A stretch of DNA of 14,355 bases from Micavibrio sp. UBA7689 (GCA_002482805.1 DLGR01000005.1:1628-15982), one strand, 5' to 3'. Numbered from the stretch's first letter, positions 1 through 6,987 are shown. A program made the numbers and translations. The notes: generated by a model from the sequence alone, not told the origin.

Positions 1-1443
1 GGCGAAGCCGGCGGCATTACCCAGCATATCGGCGCCTATCAGGTTACGTTACCTTCCGGTGCCAAGATCACCTTCCTTGATACACCGGGTCACGCCGCGT
101 TTACCGAGATGCGTGCTCGCGGTGCGAATGTCACGGATATCGTTGTTCTGGTCGTTGCTGCGAACGATTCCCTGATGCCGCAAACGATCGAGGCCATCAA
201 TCACGCAAAAGCCGCCAAGGTTCCGCTGATTGTCGCCATCAACAAAATAGATCTGCATGACGCCAACCCGCAAAAAGTCAGACAGGATCTTTTGTCCCAC
301 GAAGTCGTGGTCGAGGAACTCGGCGGCGATACGATGGCGATTGAAATTTCCGCCAAGAAGAAACTCAACCTCGACAAACTCGAGGAAGCCATCTTGCTTC
401 AGGCTGAAGTTCTTGAATTGAAAGTCAACCCGAACCGTCCCGCCGAGGGCGCCGTTGTCGAATCCAAAATGGAAATCGGCCGTGGTTCCGTGGCAACGGT
501 ATTGGTACAAAAAGGCACATTGAAGCAAGGCGACATCTTTGTTGTCGGAGCGCAATGGGGCCGTGTCCGTGCGATTTACGATGATCGCGGCGTACAATTG
601 CAACAGGCCGTTCCAGGCCAACCGGTCGAAGTTCTGGGTCTGACGGGTACGCCCGATGCAGGCGATATCCTGAACGTGGTTCCGAACGAAGCCAAAGCAC
701 GCGAAGTTTCCGAATTCCGCGCGCGCAAAAAACGCGAAAAAGCGTCTGCAGCCATGTCGACAAACCGTCAGGGCAAGACGTTCGAAGATATTCTGGCCGC
801 CGCAAAAGTTGCCGATAACAAGAAAGTGCTGCCTGTCGTTATCAAAGGCGACGTGCACGGTTCTGTCGAGGCTATCATCGGATCGCTGCATAAACTTACG
901 GAAGAAAATAATGAAATCGGCGTACAGGTTCTGCACTCCGGTGTGGGCGCGATCACCGAATCCGATATCACTCTGGCAAGAGCCTCGAACGCCTTTGTCG
1001 TGGGCTTCAATGTTCGTGCCAATGCGCAGGCACGTGTTCAGGCCGAACGTGAAGGTGTTCAAATCCGTTACTACAACATCATCTATAACGTTATCGATGA
1101 TGCGAAAGCAGTATTGTCTGGCATGTTATCCCCGTCGCGTCGTGAAGATTATCTTGGTCACGCCGATATACGTCAGGTGTTCAACATCACGAAAGTCGGA
1201 AAAATCGGCGGATGCATGGTTACGGCCGGTATCGTCAAACGCGGCGCGGGTGTCCGTCTGCTGCGCGACAACGTTGTCATCCATGAAGGCACATTGAAAA
1301 CCCTCAAACGCTTCAAAGACGAAGTCAAAGAAGTCAAAGAAGGTATGGAATGCGGTATGGCATTTGAAAACTATGAAGACATCAAAGAAGGCGATGTCAT
1401 CGAATGTTATCAAGTGGTCGAGGAAGCCAGAACTCTGGCCTAG
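1..1443 (+). CDS. infB: Translation initiation factor IF-2 (5' end outside window)
   Basis: IF-2 is the GTPase that brings initiator fMet-tRNA to the 30S subunit and promotes subunit joining. The reading frame is open from base 1, so the gene is cut by the window edge. 480 C-terminal residues remain; the N-terminal region and the G1 P-loop are missing. Visible G-domain motifs (numbered from the window start) are the G2 segment GEAGGITQHIG at 1-11, G3 DTPGH at 27-31, G4 NKID at 81-84 and G5 SAK at 117-119. The beta-barrel domains and the C-terminal fMet-tRNA-binding domain follow and end at a TAG stop. The rbfA start lies 5 bases downstream, as expected in the nusA-infB-rbfA-truB operon. A long open frame lies on the opposite strand but has no family resemblance. 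Confidence 0.98.
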   Translation, partial: GEAGGITQHIGAYQVTLPSGAKITFLDTPGHAAFTEMRARGANVTDIVVLVVAANDSLMPQTIEAINHAKAAKVPLIVAINKIDLHDANPQKVRQDLLSHEVVVEELGGDTMAIEISAKKKLNLDKLEEAILLQAEVLELKVNPNRPAEGAVVESKMEIGRGSVATVLVQKGTLKQGDIFVVGAQWGRVRAIYDDRGVQLQQAVPGQPVEVLGLTGTPDAGDILNVVPNEAKAREVSEFRARKKREKASAAMSTNRQGKTFEDILAAAKVADNKKVLPVVIKGDVHGSVEAIIGSLHKLTEENNEIGVQVLHSGVGAITESDITLARASNAFVVGFNVRANAQARVQAEREGVQIRYYNIIYNVIDDAKAVLSGMLSPSRREDYLGHADIRQVFNITKVGKIGGCMVTAGIVKRGAGVRLLRDNVVIHEGTLKTLKRFKDEVKEVKEGMECGMAFENYEDIKEGDVIECYQVVEEARTLA

Positions 1444-1448
1444 ACGTT

Positions 1449-1829
1449 ATGAAGAACAGCATCAACCAGCCATCGCAGCGCCAGTTACGCGTGGGCGAAC
1501 AAATCAAGGAAGTGATCGCGCAGGCATTCTTGCGCGGTCACTTTCATTCCCCTGCACTACTGGAATCGTCTTCTATTACAGTCACCGAAGTGCGCATCAG
1601 CCCAGACTTGAAGCATGCGACGGCGTATGTGATGTCTCTGGGCGGCAAAGACATGGATAGAATCCTCCCTGCTTTGAATGACGAAACCCATGCTTTCCAA
1701 AAAGAAATCAACCGCCAGACGCAATTGAAATTCACTCCGAAGCTTCAATTCCGCGCCGATGACACGTTCGACAAGGCCTTGCGCCTCGAAAGCATCATCA
1801 ACACCCTCAAATATTCAGATCAGGAATAA
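1449..1829 (+). CDS. rbfA: 30S ribosome-binding factor RbfA
   Basis: RbfA is a small KH-fold protein that binds the pre-30S subunit near the 5' end of 16S rRNA and assists late maturation. The 126-residue product carries the family's start, SQRQLRVGEQIKEVI (residues 9-23), the central RISPDLKHATAYV segment and the C-terminal LKFTPKLQFRADDTFDKA. An in-frame ATG at 1404 would add 15 residues overlapping the infB end. I chose the ATG at 1449 because the family begins a few residues before the RQLRVGE motif and because it lies 5 bases after the infB stop. No strong ribosome binding site is visible, so translation may be coupled to infB. truB begins 4 bases after the stop. Confidence 0.96.
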   Translation: MKNSINQPSQRQLRVGEQIKEVIAQAFLRGHFHSPALLESSSITVTEVRISPDLKHATAYVMSLGGKDMDRILPALNDETHAFQKEINRQTQLKFTPKLQFRADDTFDKALRLESIINTLKYSDQE

Positions 1830-1833
1830 TCCC

Positions 1834-2778
1834 ATGGGCGGACGCCGCAAAAAAGGCGATAAGGTTGATGGATGGGTCAACCTGCACAAGCCCGTCGGCA
1901 TGACTTCCACGCATGCACTCGCCATTGTGAAGCGCGTGCTTAATCCGCAAAAAGCGGGACATGCGGGAACCTTGGATCCCCTCGCCTCGGGCATTCTTCC
2001 CATCGCGCTCGGCGAAGCGACCAAGACGGTCCCTTACGTTCAGGATTCGATCAAAACCTATAACTTCGAAGTGACATGGGGTGAACAACGTTCCACCGAT
2101 GATGCCGAAGGCCGCGCCGTCGCGACTTCCGACAAACGTCCTGCGCAATCCGATATCGAAAAAATCCTGCCCGAATTTCTGGGTGATATTCAACAAACCC
2201 CGCCTCAATTCTCTGCCATCAAGGTGGACGGCGAACGCGCTTATGATCTGGCGCGCGACGGCGAAGAATTCGAACTCAAATCCCGCAATGTATGGATCGA
2301 CAGCCTTGTAATTAAGGCCCACGAGGGAAGCAAAACCACTTTCCAATGCATATGCGGCAAAGGTACCTATGTGCGCTCCCTCGCCCGCGATATGGGCCTC
2401 AAATTGGGCTGTTTTGGCTATATTTCACGGCTGGAACGGGCTTCGGTCGGCCCTTTTACCCTCGAAAACGCGATTTCGCTGGACATTTTTCAGCAAAATG
2501 ACGATAAACCCACCACGGAAAAGGTATTGCTTCCCCTGACGACCGCCCTGGACGACATCCCGGTTCTGGCCCTAAGGGAACAAGAAGCAGCCCGCTTGAA
2601 GAACGGAAACTCTCTCGCTTTCTTTTCGAAACCCGACCTCGATCGTATGACCGATGCCGGAATAGAATGGAGCAGTAAAGAACCCGTTACCGTCCTGACC
2701 ACATTCGACAAAAAGGCGATAGCCATAGTCGAAGTACAGGGGCCGGAACTTCATCCGATCCGGATATTCAACATTTAA
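1834..2778 (+). CDS. truB: tRNA pseudouridine(55) synthase TruB
   Basis: TruB isomerises U55 in the T-arm of tRNAs to pseudouridine. The 314-residue product has the family start GWVNLHKPVGMTST (13-26) and the catalytic motif GHAGTLDPLASGILPIALGE, with the nucleophile Asp at residue 48, the same number as in the E. coli enzyme. Further on are the KTYNFEVTWG strand and a GTYVRSLARDMG motif around residues 180-190. The C-terminal part, with PVLALREQEAARLKNG, resembles the PUA-like tail of long TruB proteins. The upstream extension of the open frame overlaps rbfA and is not TruB-like, so the ATG at 1834 is used, with CAGGAA as a modest ribosome binding site. rpsO follows after 14 bases. Confidence 0.97.
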   Translation: MGGRRKKGDKVDGWVNLHKPVGMTSTHALAIVKRVLNPQKAGHAGTLDPLASGILPIALGEATKTVPYVQDSIKTYNFEVTWGEQRSTDDAEGRAVATSDKRPAQSDIEKILPEFLGDIQQTPPQFSAIKVDGERAYDLARDGEEFELKSRNVWIDSLVIKAHEGSKTTFQCICGKGTYVRSLARDMGLKLGCFGYISRLERASVGPFTLENAISLDIFQQNDDKPTTEKVLLPLTTALDDIPVLALREQEAARLKNGNSLAFFSKPDLDRMTDAGIEWSSKEPVTVLTTFDKKAIAIVEVQGPELHPIRIFNI

Positions 2779-2780
2779 CA

Positions 2781-2786
2781 AAGGAG
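2781..2786 (+). promoter_or_regulatory. Ribosome binding site of rpsO
   Basis: AAGGAG lies six bases before the ATG at 2793, in the 14-base gap after the truB stop. It is the strongest ribosome binding site in this operon, which fits the need for more S15 protein than TruB or RbfA. Confidence 0.85.
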
Positions 2787-2792
2787 AATACG

Positions 2793-3062
2793 ATGTCGAT
2801 AGCACCAGAAAAAAAACAGCAGGTCATCGCTGATAACGCAACGAAAAAAGGCGACACAGGTTCGCCCGAAGTTCAGGTCGCCATTCTGACCGAACGCATC
2901 AATAATTTGTCCGGCCACATGCAAGCCAACAAGAAAGATTTCAGCTCCCGCCGCGGTCTTTTGAAAATGGTGGCGTTGCGCCGCAATCTGCTGGATTACC
3001 TGAAGAAAAAAGATGACAAGCGTTACGCTTCCCTCATTGAAAAACTCGGTATCCGCCGCTAA
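2793..3062 (+). CDS. rpsO: 30S ribosomal protein S15
   Basis: S15 is a primary 16S rRNA-binding protein that nucleates the platform of the 30S subunit and contributes to bridges with the 50S. The 89-residue length is standard. Signature segments are GDTGSPEVQVAILTERI (20-36), the H-rich loop INNLSGHMQANKKDFSSR and the C-terminal RRNLLDYLKKKD...RYASLIEKLGIRR. The gene is last in the infB-rbfA-truB-rpsO run and is closed by a terminator. In many bacteria pnp follows directly, but here pnp begins 5.5 kb further on. Confidence 0.99.
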   Translation: MSIAPEKKQQVIADNATKKGDTGSPEVQVAILTERINNLSGHMQANKKDFSSRRGLLKMVALRRNLLDYLKKKDDKRYASLIEKLGIRR

Positions 3063-3066
3063 TCCG

Positions 3067-3093
3067 AAAAACCCGCCTAACGGCGGGTTTTTT
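3067..3093 (+). terminator. Intrinsic terminator after rpsO
   Basis: A seven-base-pair stem, ACCCGCC (3071-3077) with GGCGGGT (3082-3088), has a TAAC loop. It is preceded by five A and followed by six T. It ends the translation operon and would separate it from the EF-hand gene. Confidence 0.93.
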
Positions 3094-3099
3094 AATATC

Positions 3100-3124
3100 C
3101 GAACCTTTTCCGCTCCCAGTCGTT
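3100..3124 (+). promoter_or_regulatory. EcfG-like stress promoter of the first EF-hand gene
   Basis: CGAAC (3100-3104), a 16-base spacer and CGTT (3121-3124) match the alphaproteobacterial EcfG consensus GGAAC-N16/17-CGTT except for the first base. It lies just after the rpsO terminator and about 30 bases before the start codon. The function is inferred from the motif; no EcfG, PhyR or NepR gene is in the window. Confidence 0.5.
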
Positions 3125-3153
3125 CTTTCCATACAACAATAAGGAGAACGACC

Positions 3154-3897
3154 ATGAAACATCTTTCTAAATTTGCGCTGACCGTACTTTTGACGAGCGC
3201 TATTGCTATCCCCGCTTACGCGACATCTGGCAGTAGCTCAGGTGCGTCCGGCGGCGGTTCATCCGCATCCGGCAATGCCAACACAGGCGGTGCCAACACA
3301 ACTGGCGCCAATGTGGGTGTGGGCGCAGGTGCCGGCACTGGTACGGGTTCAAACGTAGGCACATCTGCCCGCGTATCGGGCTCCGCCGCAACCAACACGG
3401 CAAGAACGACCGCACAAACAGGCACCGGTGTCGTAAGCAGAACACTTGGCACTGCTACGGACAGCCTTGATCGCGCTCGCGCAGAGGTAAAAGACGATGT
3501 AGCTGCGGAGGCCAACGTACGTGCTTCAGGTAACAATACTGTGGGATCCACCAACAACAATACGGTAGGCTCTACAAACAATAACACCGTTGGTTCGACA
3601 AGCCGGATGGGCGCATCCGCAGGCACGAATGCAAGAACAAATGCGACCAACAAGGAAACCATTGGTGATCGCATTAATAGACACCGCGGAGATACCGATC
3701 AGTTTCTCTCCAGTGATGTCGATGCTTCGGGCACCCTGAACTATGATGAATATGTTGCCTATTCCGGCACGACAACCGCGCAGGCCAACGCGCAAACGAC
3801 TTTCAGCAAGCTAGACACCGATAATAACGGTTTCCTGAGCGAGGCTGAAATCCGCGCGCGCGGCAAGGGCGAAGCCGGAACAAGATCCACCCAGTAA
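3154..3897 (+). CDS. Exported EF-hand protein with Asn/Gly/Thr-rich low-complexity region
   Basis: Probable periplasmic or secreted calcium-binding protein of 247 residues. A signal peptide is clear: KHLSK, a hydrophobic core, and an AYA cleavage site after residue 23. Residues 24-185 are low complexity, rich in Gly, Ser, Ala, Thr and Asn, with three successive NNTVGST(N) units at residues 127-150. Two canonical EF-hand loops close the protein: DVDASGTLNYDE (188-199) and DTDNNGFLSEAE (221-232), both with Asp at 1, Asp at 3, Gly at 6 and Glu at 12. The link between the loops contains YSGTTTAQ, shared with the next gene. The ATG at 3154 is chosen because AAGGAG lies at 3141-3146 and the signal peptide starts there. 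The partner or role of calcium is unknown. Confidence 0.9.
   Translation: MKHLSKFALTVLLTSAIAIPAYATSGSSSGASGGGSSASGNANTGGANTTGANVGVGAGAGTGTGSNVGTSARVSGSAATNTARTTAQTGTGVVSRTLGTATDSLDRARAEVKDDVAAEANVRASGNNTVGSTNNNTVGSTNNNTVGSTSRMGASAGTNARTNATNKETIGDRINRHRGDTDQFLSSDVDASGTLNYDEYVAYSGTTTAQANAQTTFSKLDTDNNGFLSEAEIRARGKGEAGTRSTQ
3532..3603 (+). repeat. Three in-frame 24-base units encoding NNTVGST(N/S)
   Basis: Three consecutive 24-base units (from 3532, 3556 and 3580) encode NNTVGSTN, NNTVGSTN and NNTVGSTS. The codons differ between copies (for example AAT/AAC, GTG/GTA/GTT, TCC/TCT/TCG), so the amino-acid pattern is conserved more than the DNA. It is a coding repeat inside the EF-hand protein, not a CRISPR or intergenic repeat. 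Confidence 0.85.
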
Positions 3898-3916
3898 TCA
3901 CCCGGTAATAGCTTTG

Positions 3917-3943
3917 AAAAACCCTGCTACGGCAGGGTTTTTT
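3917..3943 (+). terminator. Intrinsic terminator after first EF-hand gene
   Basis: ACCCTGC (3921-3927) pairs with GCAGGGT (3932-3938) around a TACG loop closed by C-G, a UNCG-type stable tetraloop in RNA. Flanking A and T runs make it symmetrical. It begins about 20 bases after the stop codon. Confidence 0.9.
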
Positions 3944-3944
3944 A

Positions 3945-3973
3945 TTGCCTGCGAAGGATTTTGGCGCTGTAAT
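3945..3973 (+). promoter_or_regulatory. Sigma-70-type promoter of the second EF-hand gene
   Basis: TTGCCT (3945-3950), a 17-base spacer and TGTAAT (3968-3973) match the housekeeping consensus at 4/6 and 5/6 positions. It sits between the preceding terminator and the ribosome binding site AAAAGGGG, so the gene probably has its own transcript. Confidence 0.5.
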
Positions 3974-4000
3974 ACGTATAACTTTCAAAAGGGGAATTGT

Positions 4001-4384
4001 ATGCACAAACTCATTGTTTTTTTCGCTGTCCTGATAATGCCGCTGACGGCTCACGCCGAGGATTACAACCCCGCCGCGCCGAGCAAAGGGGCAAAAGCCA
4101 TTTCGGAAGCTGCCAAAGAAAGTGTATTGCCCGCACCTGTGAAAACACCACCCAAGACCCCGGCGCCGCCGATCGATGTTGTTTCCCCGCTACCGACTAC
4201 CGATAAGGGCAAATTTGAATATTACGATATCGATAATTCAGGATCGCTTAGTTATAAAGAATTTATGCGCTACTCGGGCCGTACCAAAGCACAGGATGCT
4301 GGCTTTAGAAAAAGATTTTTGCGTATCGATACGAATGGCGATTATCAGCTGACGTCGAAAGAATTAAAAAACTGGGCTGAATAA
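4001..4384 (+). CDS. Small exported EF-hand protein, second loop atypical
   Basis: A 127-residue exported protein with a signal peptide cleaved after AHA (residue 19). A Pro/Ala-rich linker (residues 24-66) precedes two EF-hand loops, DIDNSGSLSYKE (76-87) and DTNGDYQLTSKE (110-121). The first is canonical. The second keeps the acidic ligands at 1, 5 and 12 but has Tyr at position 6 where Gly is nearly invariant, so calcium binding there may be weakened. The segment from the first loop on (YSGRTKAQ, then a Phe and IDTN) aligns with the preceding EF-hand protein (YSGTTTAQ, LDTD), so the two share a homologous C-terminal domain. The ATG at 4001 follows AAAAGGGGAA; an in-frame upstream extension runs into the terminator and is rejected. 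No specific function is known. Confidence 0.88.
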   Translation: MHKLIVFFAVLIMPLTAHAEDYNPAAPSKGAKAISEAAKESVLPAPVKTPPKTPAPPIDVVSPLPTTDKGKFEYYDIDNSGSLSYKEFMRYSGRTKAQDAGFRKRFLRIDTNGDYQLTSKELKNWAE

Positions 4385-4507
4385 TCCATAATTCTGTTGT
4401 TACAAAGCCGATACATTTTGTCTTATTATTTCCCGATGGGCGGGATATTATCGCCGCCTTTCGCCGCTAATCTCCGGACACCATTAATCATGACAAGGAG
4501 ATACAAG

Positions 4508-4894
4508 ATGAAAACATCCATTTATGCACTGACCGCCGTACTCGCGGGTACACTGGCCCTTGCTTCTGCTGCCAATGCAGAAAGCGTAAAAGCCAAAGGC
4601 GAATCCTCGTTGAGTATTTCTTCGGAAAAATTCCAATCGCTCGACACGGATAAATCGGGTGCATTGAATGCGGCTGAACTGTCCGCCTACAATGCCGCCA
4701 TCAATTTTGATAGCGCCGATGCCAACAGCGACGGTCGTCTGACGATCAGCGAATTGCGTTTGAACGCAAAAACACCTGCCAGCGAAGCCACGGTCGGTAC
4801 ATCGGCCAACACGGGAACTGGCACGGACGGCACTGGTACGCCTACGGCAGAACAGCCTGATTCTTCCGGCTCGGGCACCGGCGGCCGCCAATAA
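4508..4894 (+). CDS. Small exported EF-hand protein with Gly/Thr-rich tail
   Basis: A 128-residue exported protein. The signal peptide is cleaved after ANA (residue 24). Two EF-hand loops, DTDKSGALNAAE (46-57) and DANSDGRLTISE (71-82), both have the expected ligands and Gly at position 6. The interloop spacing is shorter (13 residues) than in the two preceding proteins, and the YSGxTxAQ segment is absent, so this is a different EF-hand pair. The tail (residues 88-128) is rich in Thr, Gly and Ser. The start is set by AAGGAG at 4496-4501. The 123-base gap before it has a GC hairpin without a T-run and only a weak promoter candidate (TATTAT at 4446-4451). A bidirectional terminator follows. Confidence 0.88.
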   Translation: MKTSIYALTAVLAGTLALASAANAESVKAKGESSLSISSEKFQSLDTDKSGALNAAELSAYNAAINFDSADANSDGRLTISELRLNAKTPASEATVGTSANTGTGTDGTGTPTAEQPDSSGSGTGGRQ

Positions 4895-4914
4895 CTATTC
4901 AGGGGAAACCCTGT

Positions 4915-4953
4915 AAAAAAAATCCCCCGAGGTGAAGGTCGGGGGATTTTTTT
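4915..4953. terminator. Bidirectional terminator between EF-hand gene and gpmA
   Basis: TCCCCCGA (4923-4930) and TCGGGGGA (4939-4946) form an eight-base-pair stem with an eight-base loop. Eight A precede it and seven T follow, so it works in both directions. It serves the convergent third EF-hand gene (+) and gpmA (-), whose stop codon begins inside its flank. Confidence 0.93.
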
Positions 4954-5587
4954 ACGCGGCCTTTTTGTCGGTGAGCGCGTATCGCTTAATGATTTTGCCC
5001 TTGTCCAGTTCAAACACGACAGGCACACCCGTTTCCATTTCGGCTTTGTTGATGGTGTCAGGCGTTTCCGCGCCGAGAATAATAAGCAGAGCGCGTAAGG
5101 AGTTTCCATGCGCAGCAACGAGAATGTTTTTACCGTCCAGCAACTGCTGGGCAATGTTGGCCGTGTAATACGGACGCACGCGCTTTTCGACTACGTCCTG
5201 AAGGCACTCGCCGCCGGGCGGGCATACGTCATAGGAGCGGCGCCAGATATGTACCTGCTCTTCGCCGTATTTGGCGCGGGTTTCATCTTTGTTGAGGCCC
5301 GTAAGGTCGCCATAATCGCGCTCCCGCAGATCGTCGTGACGGATCAGTTTCGGCACAAGATCGCCCTGCCCTGCATTTTCAAGCGCAATCTGGGCGGTGT
5401 TGTATGCGCGTTTGAGCGTGCTCGTGTAAACCGCATCGAACGTGACGCCAAGCGCTTTCAAACGTTTGCCAGCATCTGCGGCTTCCTGTTTGCCGAGATC
5501 GGATAAATCGATGTCATGAAAACCCGTAAAGCGGTTTTCGAGGTTCCATTGTGATTGGCCGTGGCGGAGCAGTACGAGATAGTTCAT
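4952..5587 (-). CDS. gpmA: 2,3-bisphosphoglycerate-dependent phosphoglycerate mutase
   Basis: GpmA interconverts 3- and 2-phosphoglycerate in glycolysis and gluconeogenesis through a phosphohistidine. The 211-residue protein shows LLRHGQSQWN with the catalytic His at residue 9, NRFTGFHDIDLS, the acid-base Glu at residue 89 in LRERDYGDLTGLNKDE, and the second His at residue 160 in AAHGNSLRAL. It is shorter than the E. coli enzyme (about 250 residues), as is usual for alphaproteobacterial GpmA. It is the last gene of a minus-strand run and starts 14 bases after the LprI-like gene, with AAGGA as ribosome binding site. Transcription may come from the upstream membrane-protein genes, an unusual partnership for a glycolytic enzyme. 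Confidence 0.97.
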   Translation of the reverse strand: MNYLVLLRHGQSQWNLENRFTGFHDIDLSDLGKQEAADAGKRLKALGVTFDAVYTSTLKRAYNTAQIALENAGQGDLVPKLIRHDDLRERDYGDLTGLNKDETRAKYGEEQVHIWRRSYDVCPPGGECLQDVVEKRVRPYYTANIAQQLLDGKNILVAAHGNSLRALLIILGAETPDTINKAEMETGVPVVFELDKGKIIKRYALTDKKAA

Positions 5588-5601
5588 TTTTTATCCTTGT
5601 C

Positions 5602-6063
5602 TTATTGCGGGCATGGCGGCGTACCGATGCAGCCCAGATATTTACGCAAGTGTTTTATACGGCTTTCCATGTAGGAGATTCTACAATTTTCTTCATCGAT
5701 ATTAGCGGCTATGCCGCGTGGCGTACCAAAGGATTCAAAAGCACATGACCATTCCATATATGTGGCCCAGGATTCCTGCGCCCCTTCAAAGAATTTTTTC
5801 GCTTCTCCTGACTTCAACATATAATTGATATCGGTTATCAGTCTGGAAATCTCCATATCCGCCTCGGATTTTCTTACTCCCTGCTGACAGATCAATTTGT
5901 TGCGTTCGATTTTTACACCGCCGCAAGGGTCTTTGGAATCCGCCTTCTGGGTTTTGGGGACCACCTTTAAAGGTATGTTTTCCGCTTGCGCAGGCAGGCT
6001 TAAAAAAAACAAAGCCGCCGTCATAACAACGGCGACCTTGCATATGTTTTGATATCTTTTCAT
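5602..6063 (-). CDS. Exported LprI-like (DUF1311) protein
   Basis: A 153-residue exported protein. The signal peptide ends at AQA (residue 27). The mature part resembles the lysozyme-inhibitor LprI N-terminal domain (DUF1311): a helical stretch, then a Q-x-x-W-x-x-Y-x-x-x-x-C pattern (AQESWATYMEWSC) and a later conserved Cys and Arg (ENCRISYMESRIKHL). Six Cys in the mature protein suggest three disulfides, which suits the periplasm. Some LprI-family members inhibit host or rival lysozymes; that role is not shown here. The ATG at 6063 overlaps the TGA of the upstream membrane protein by one base (TGATG), so translation is probably coupled. An in-frame upstream ATG would place 30 non-signal residues before the signal peptide and is rejected. 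Confidence 0.75.
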   Translation of the reverse strand: MKRYQNICKVAVVMTAALFFLSLPAQAENIPLKVVPKTQKADSKDPCGGVKIERNKLICQQGVRKSEADMEISRLITDINYMLKSGEAKKFFEGAQESWATYMEWSCAFESFGTPRGIAANIDEENCRISYMESRIKHLRKYLGCIGTPPCPQ

Positions 6064-6524
6064 CAACGTTTGGCGATCGCCACTTTCAATTGTTCTTTGA
6101 AATTGTCTTTGGTCACAATCTGGCCATCCTGCCAGCTGCTGTAGCCGGTCCATGTCATCACGGTTTGAATACCGCCGAGGATAATCGTGCAGATATAACC
6201 CAGCGCGTAGGAAAGCGCATAGACGCCTCCAAACACAATGTTGATGATAAAGAACGCCACAAACAGGGCGCCGATATATTTAAAATGTGCATGGTCATTC
6301 GCGGTAAATTCATTTTTCGCACTCGTAAGGCCAACAACGGCGAGGATCAGTGCAAGAAGACCCAGAACCATGCAGCCGTAAACAGCGCTTTCGAAATTAA
6401 GGCCGATCAAGCTAAAAAGCGAAAACAGGGCATTTCCCGCCGCGCTGACGAGCAGAAACATATAAGCAAAGTGCACATATTTTTCTTTGGGGACGATCCC
6501 CATGATTTTGGTTGTATCGGACAT
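6063..6524 (-). CDS. Four-helix membrane protein, paralogue of upstream neighbour
   Basis: A 153-residue inner-membrane protein with four predicted transmembrane helices at about 19-41, 46-67, 82-104 and 106-126 and a hydrophilic C-terminal tail. I do not recognise a named family. It aligns along its length with the adjacent upstream protein: LGI-P/MGIVP near the start, LLVSA in helix 1, LFVAF in helix 3, TGYSSW/TGFNSW after helix 4, and a tail ending KVAIAKR/NLAVKRS. The ribosome binding site AAAAGGAG sits across the upstream gene's stop codon (4 bases separate the genes), and its own stop overlaps the start of the LprI-like gene. The arrangement implies one transcript and coordinated amounts of the three envelope proteins. 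Confidence 0.82.
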   Translation of the reverse strand: MSDTTKIMGIVPKEKYVHFAYMFLLVSAAGNALFSLFSLIGLNFESAVYGCMVLGLLALILAVVGLTSAKNEFTANDHAHFKYIGALFVAFFIINIVFGGVYALSYALGYICTIILGGIQTVMTWTGYSSWQDGQIVTKDNFKEQLKVAIAKR

Positions 6525-6528
6525 AGGT

Positions 6529-6987
6529 CTAGCTCCTTTTAACAGCGAGGTTAATTTCGGATTTGATATTTTGTGCTGTGAGCGCGCGGCCCTTGCTCCA
6601 GCTGTTGAATCCTGTGAAAACCAGTGCGAACTGGATCACGGCGAAGAACAACGCCAGCACCAAGGCGATAATGCCGCCAATCTGGACGAACAAGAATCCC
6701 AGAAGATAGAACGCGACAAACAGAACGCAGATATAAACCAGATGGTTCTTATCGAGTGATGTGAGGTGGTTGGCCAATAAGGCAATTCCCAAAACCGCAA
6801 ACAACAAGGCAAGCATGCCGCACACGCCGCCGAGCATCCCGAGGCCCAAAGGCACGCCTACAAGGCCGAGGAATGTGCTTAGCAAGGCAACGCCTGCGGA
6901 CACGAGCAAAAGGATATAGGTAATTTTGGTGTATTGGCCGACAGGCAGGATGCCCAAAACTTTTCCGTTGGTGACTAGAGTGCTCAT
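6529..6987 (-). CDS. Four-helix membrane protein, first of a tandem pair
   Basis: A 152-residue inner-membrane protein with helices at about 22-44, 50-73, 82-103 and 104-125 and a short positively charged tail. It is the likely first gene of the minus-strand run leading to gpmA. The product is a diverged paralogue of the next gene. No catalytic residues or known transporter signatures are visible, so no function is proposed. The start codon follows GGGGAAA. A weak promoter (TTCTTA-N17-GATAAT) lies upstream. Confidence 0.8.
   Translation of the reverse strand: MSTLVTNGKVLGILPVGQYTKITYILLLVSAGVALLSTFLGLVGVPLGLGMLGGVCGMLALLFAVLGIALLANHLTSLDKNHLVYICVLFVAFYLLGFLFVQIGGIIALVLALFFAVIQFALVFTGFNSWSKGRALTAQNIKSEINLAVKRS

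Noticed and set aside
49..1062. A 337-codon minus-strand open frame opposite infB
   Set aside because: Same type of shadow: biased composition, no family resemblance, and it lies wholly within the conserved IF-2 coding sequence.
1807..2346. A 179-codon minus-strand open frame opposite truB
   Set aside because: It covers the TruB catalytic region, and the product has no recognisable domain, signal or start site.
3532..3603. Short direct repeats that might suggest a CRISPR array
   Set aside because: The units are 24 bases with no spacers between them, are in frame, vary at wobble positions and encode a repeated peptide.
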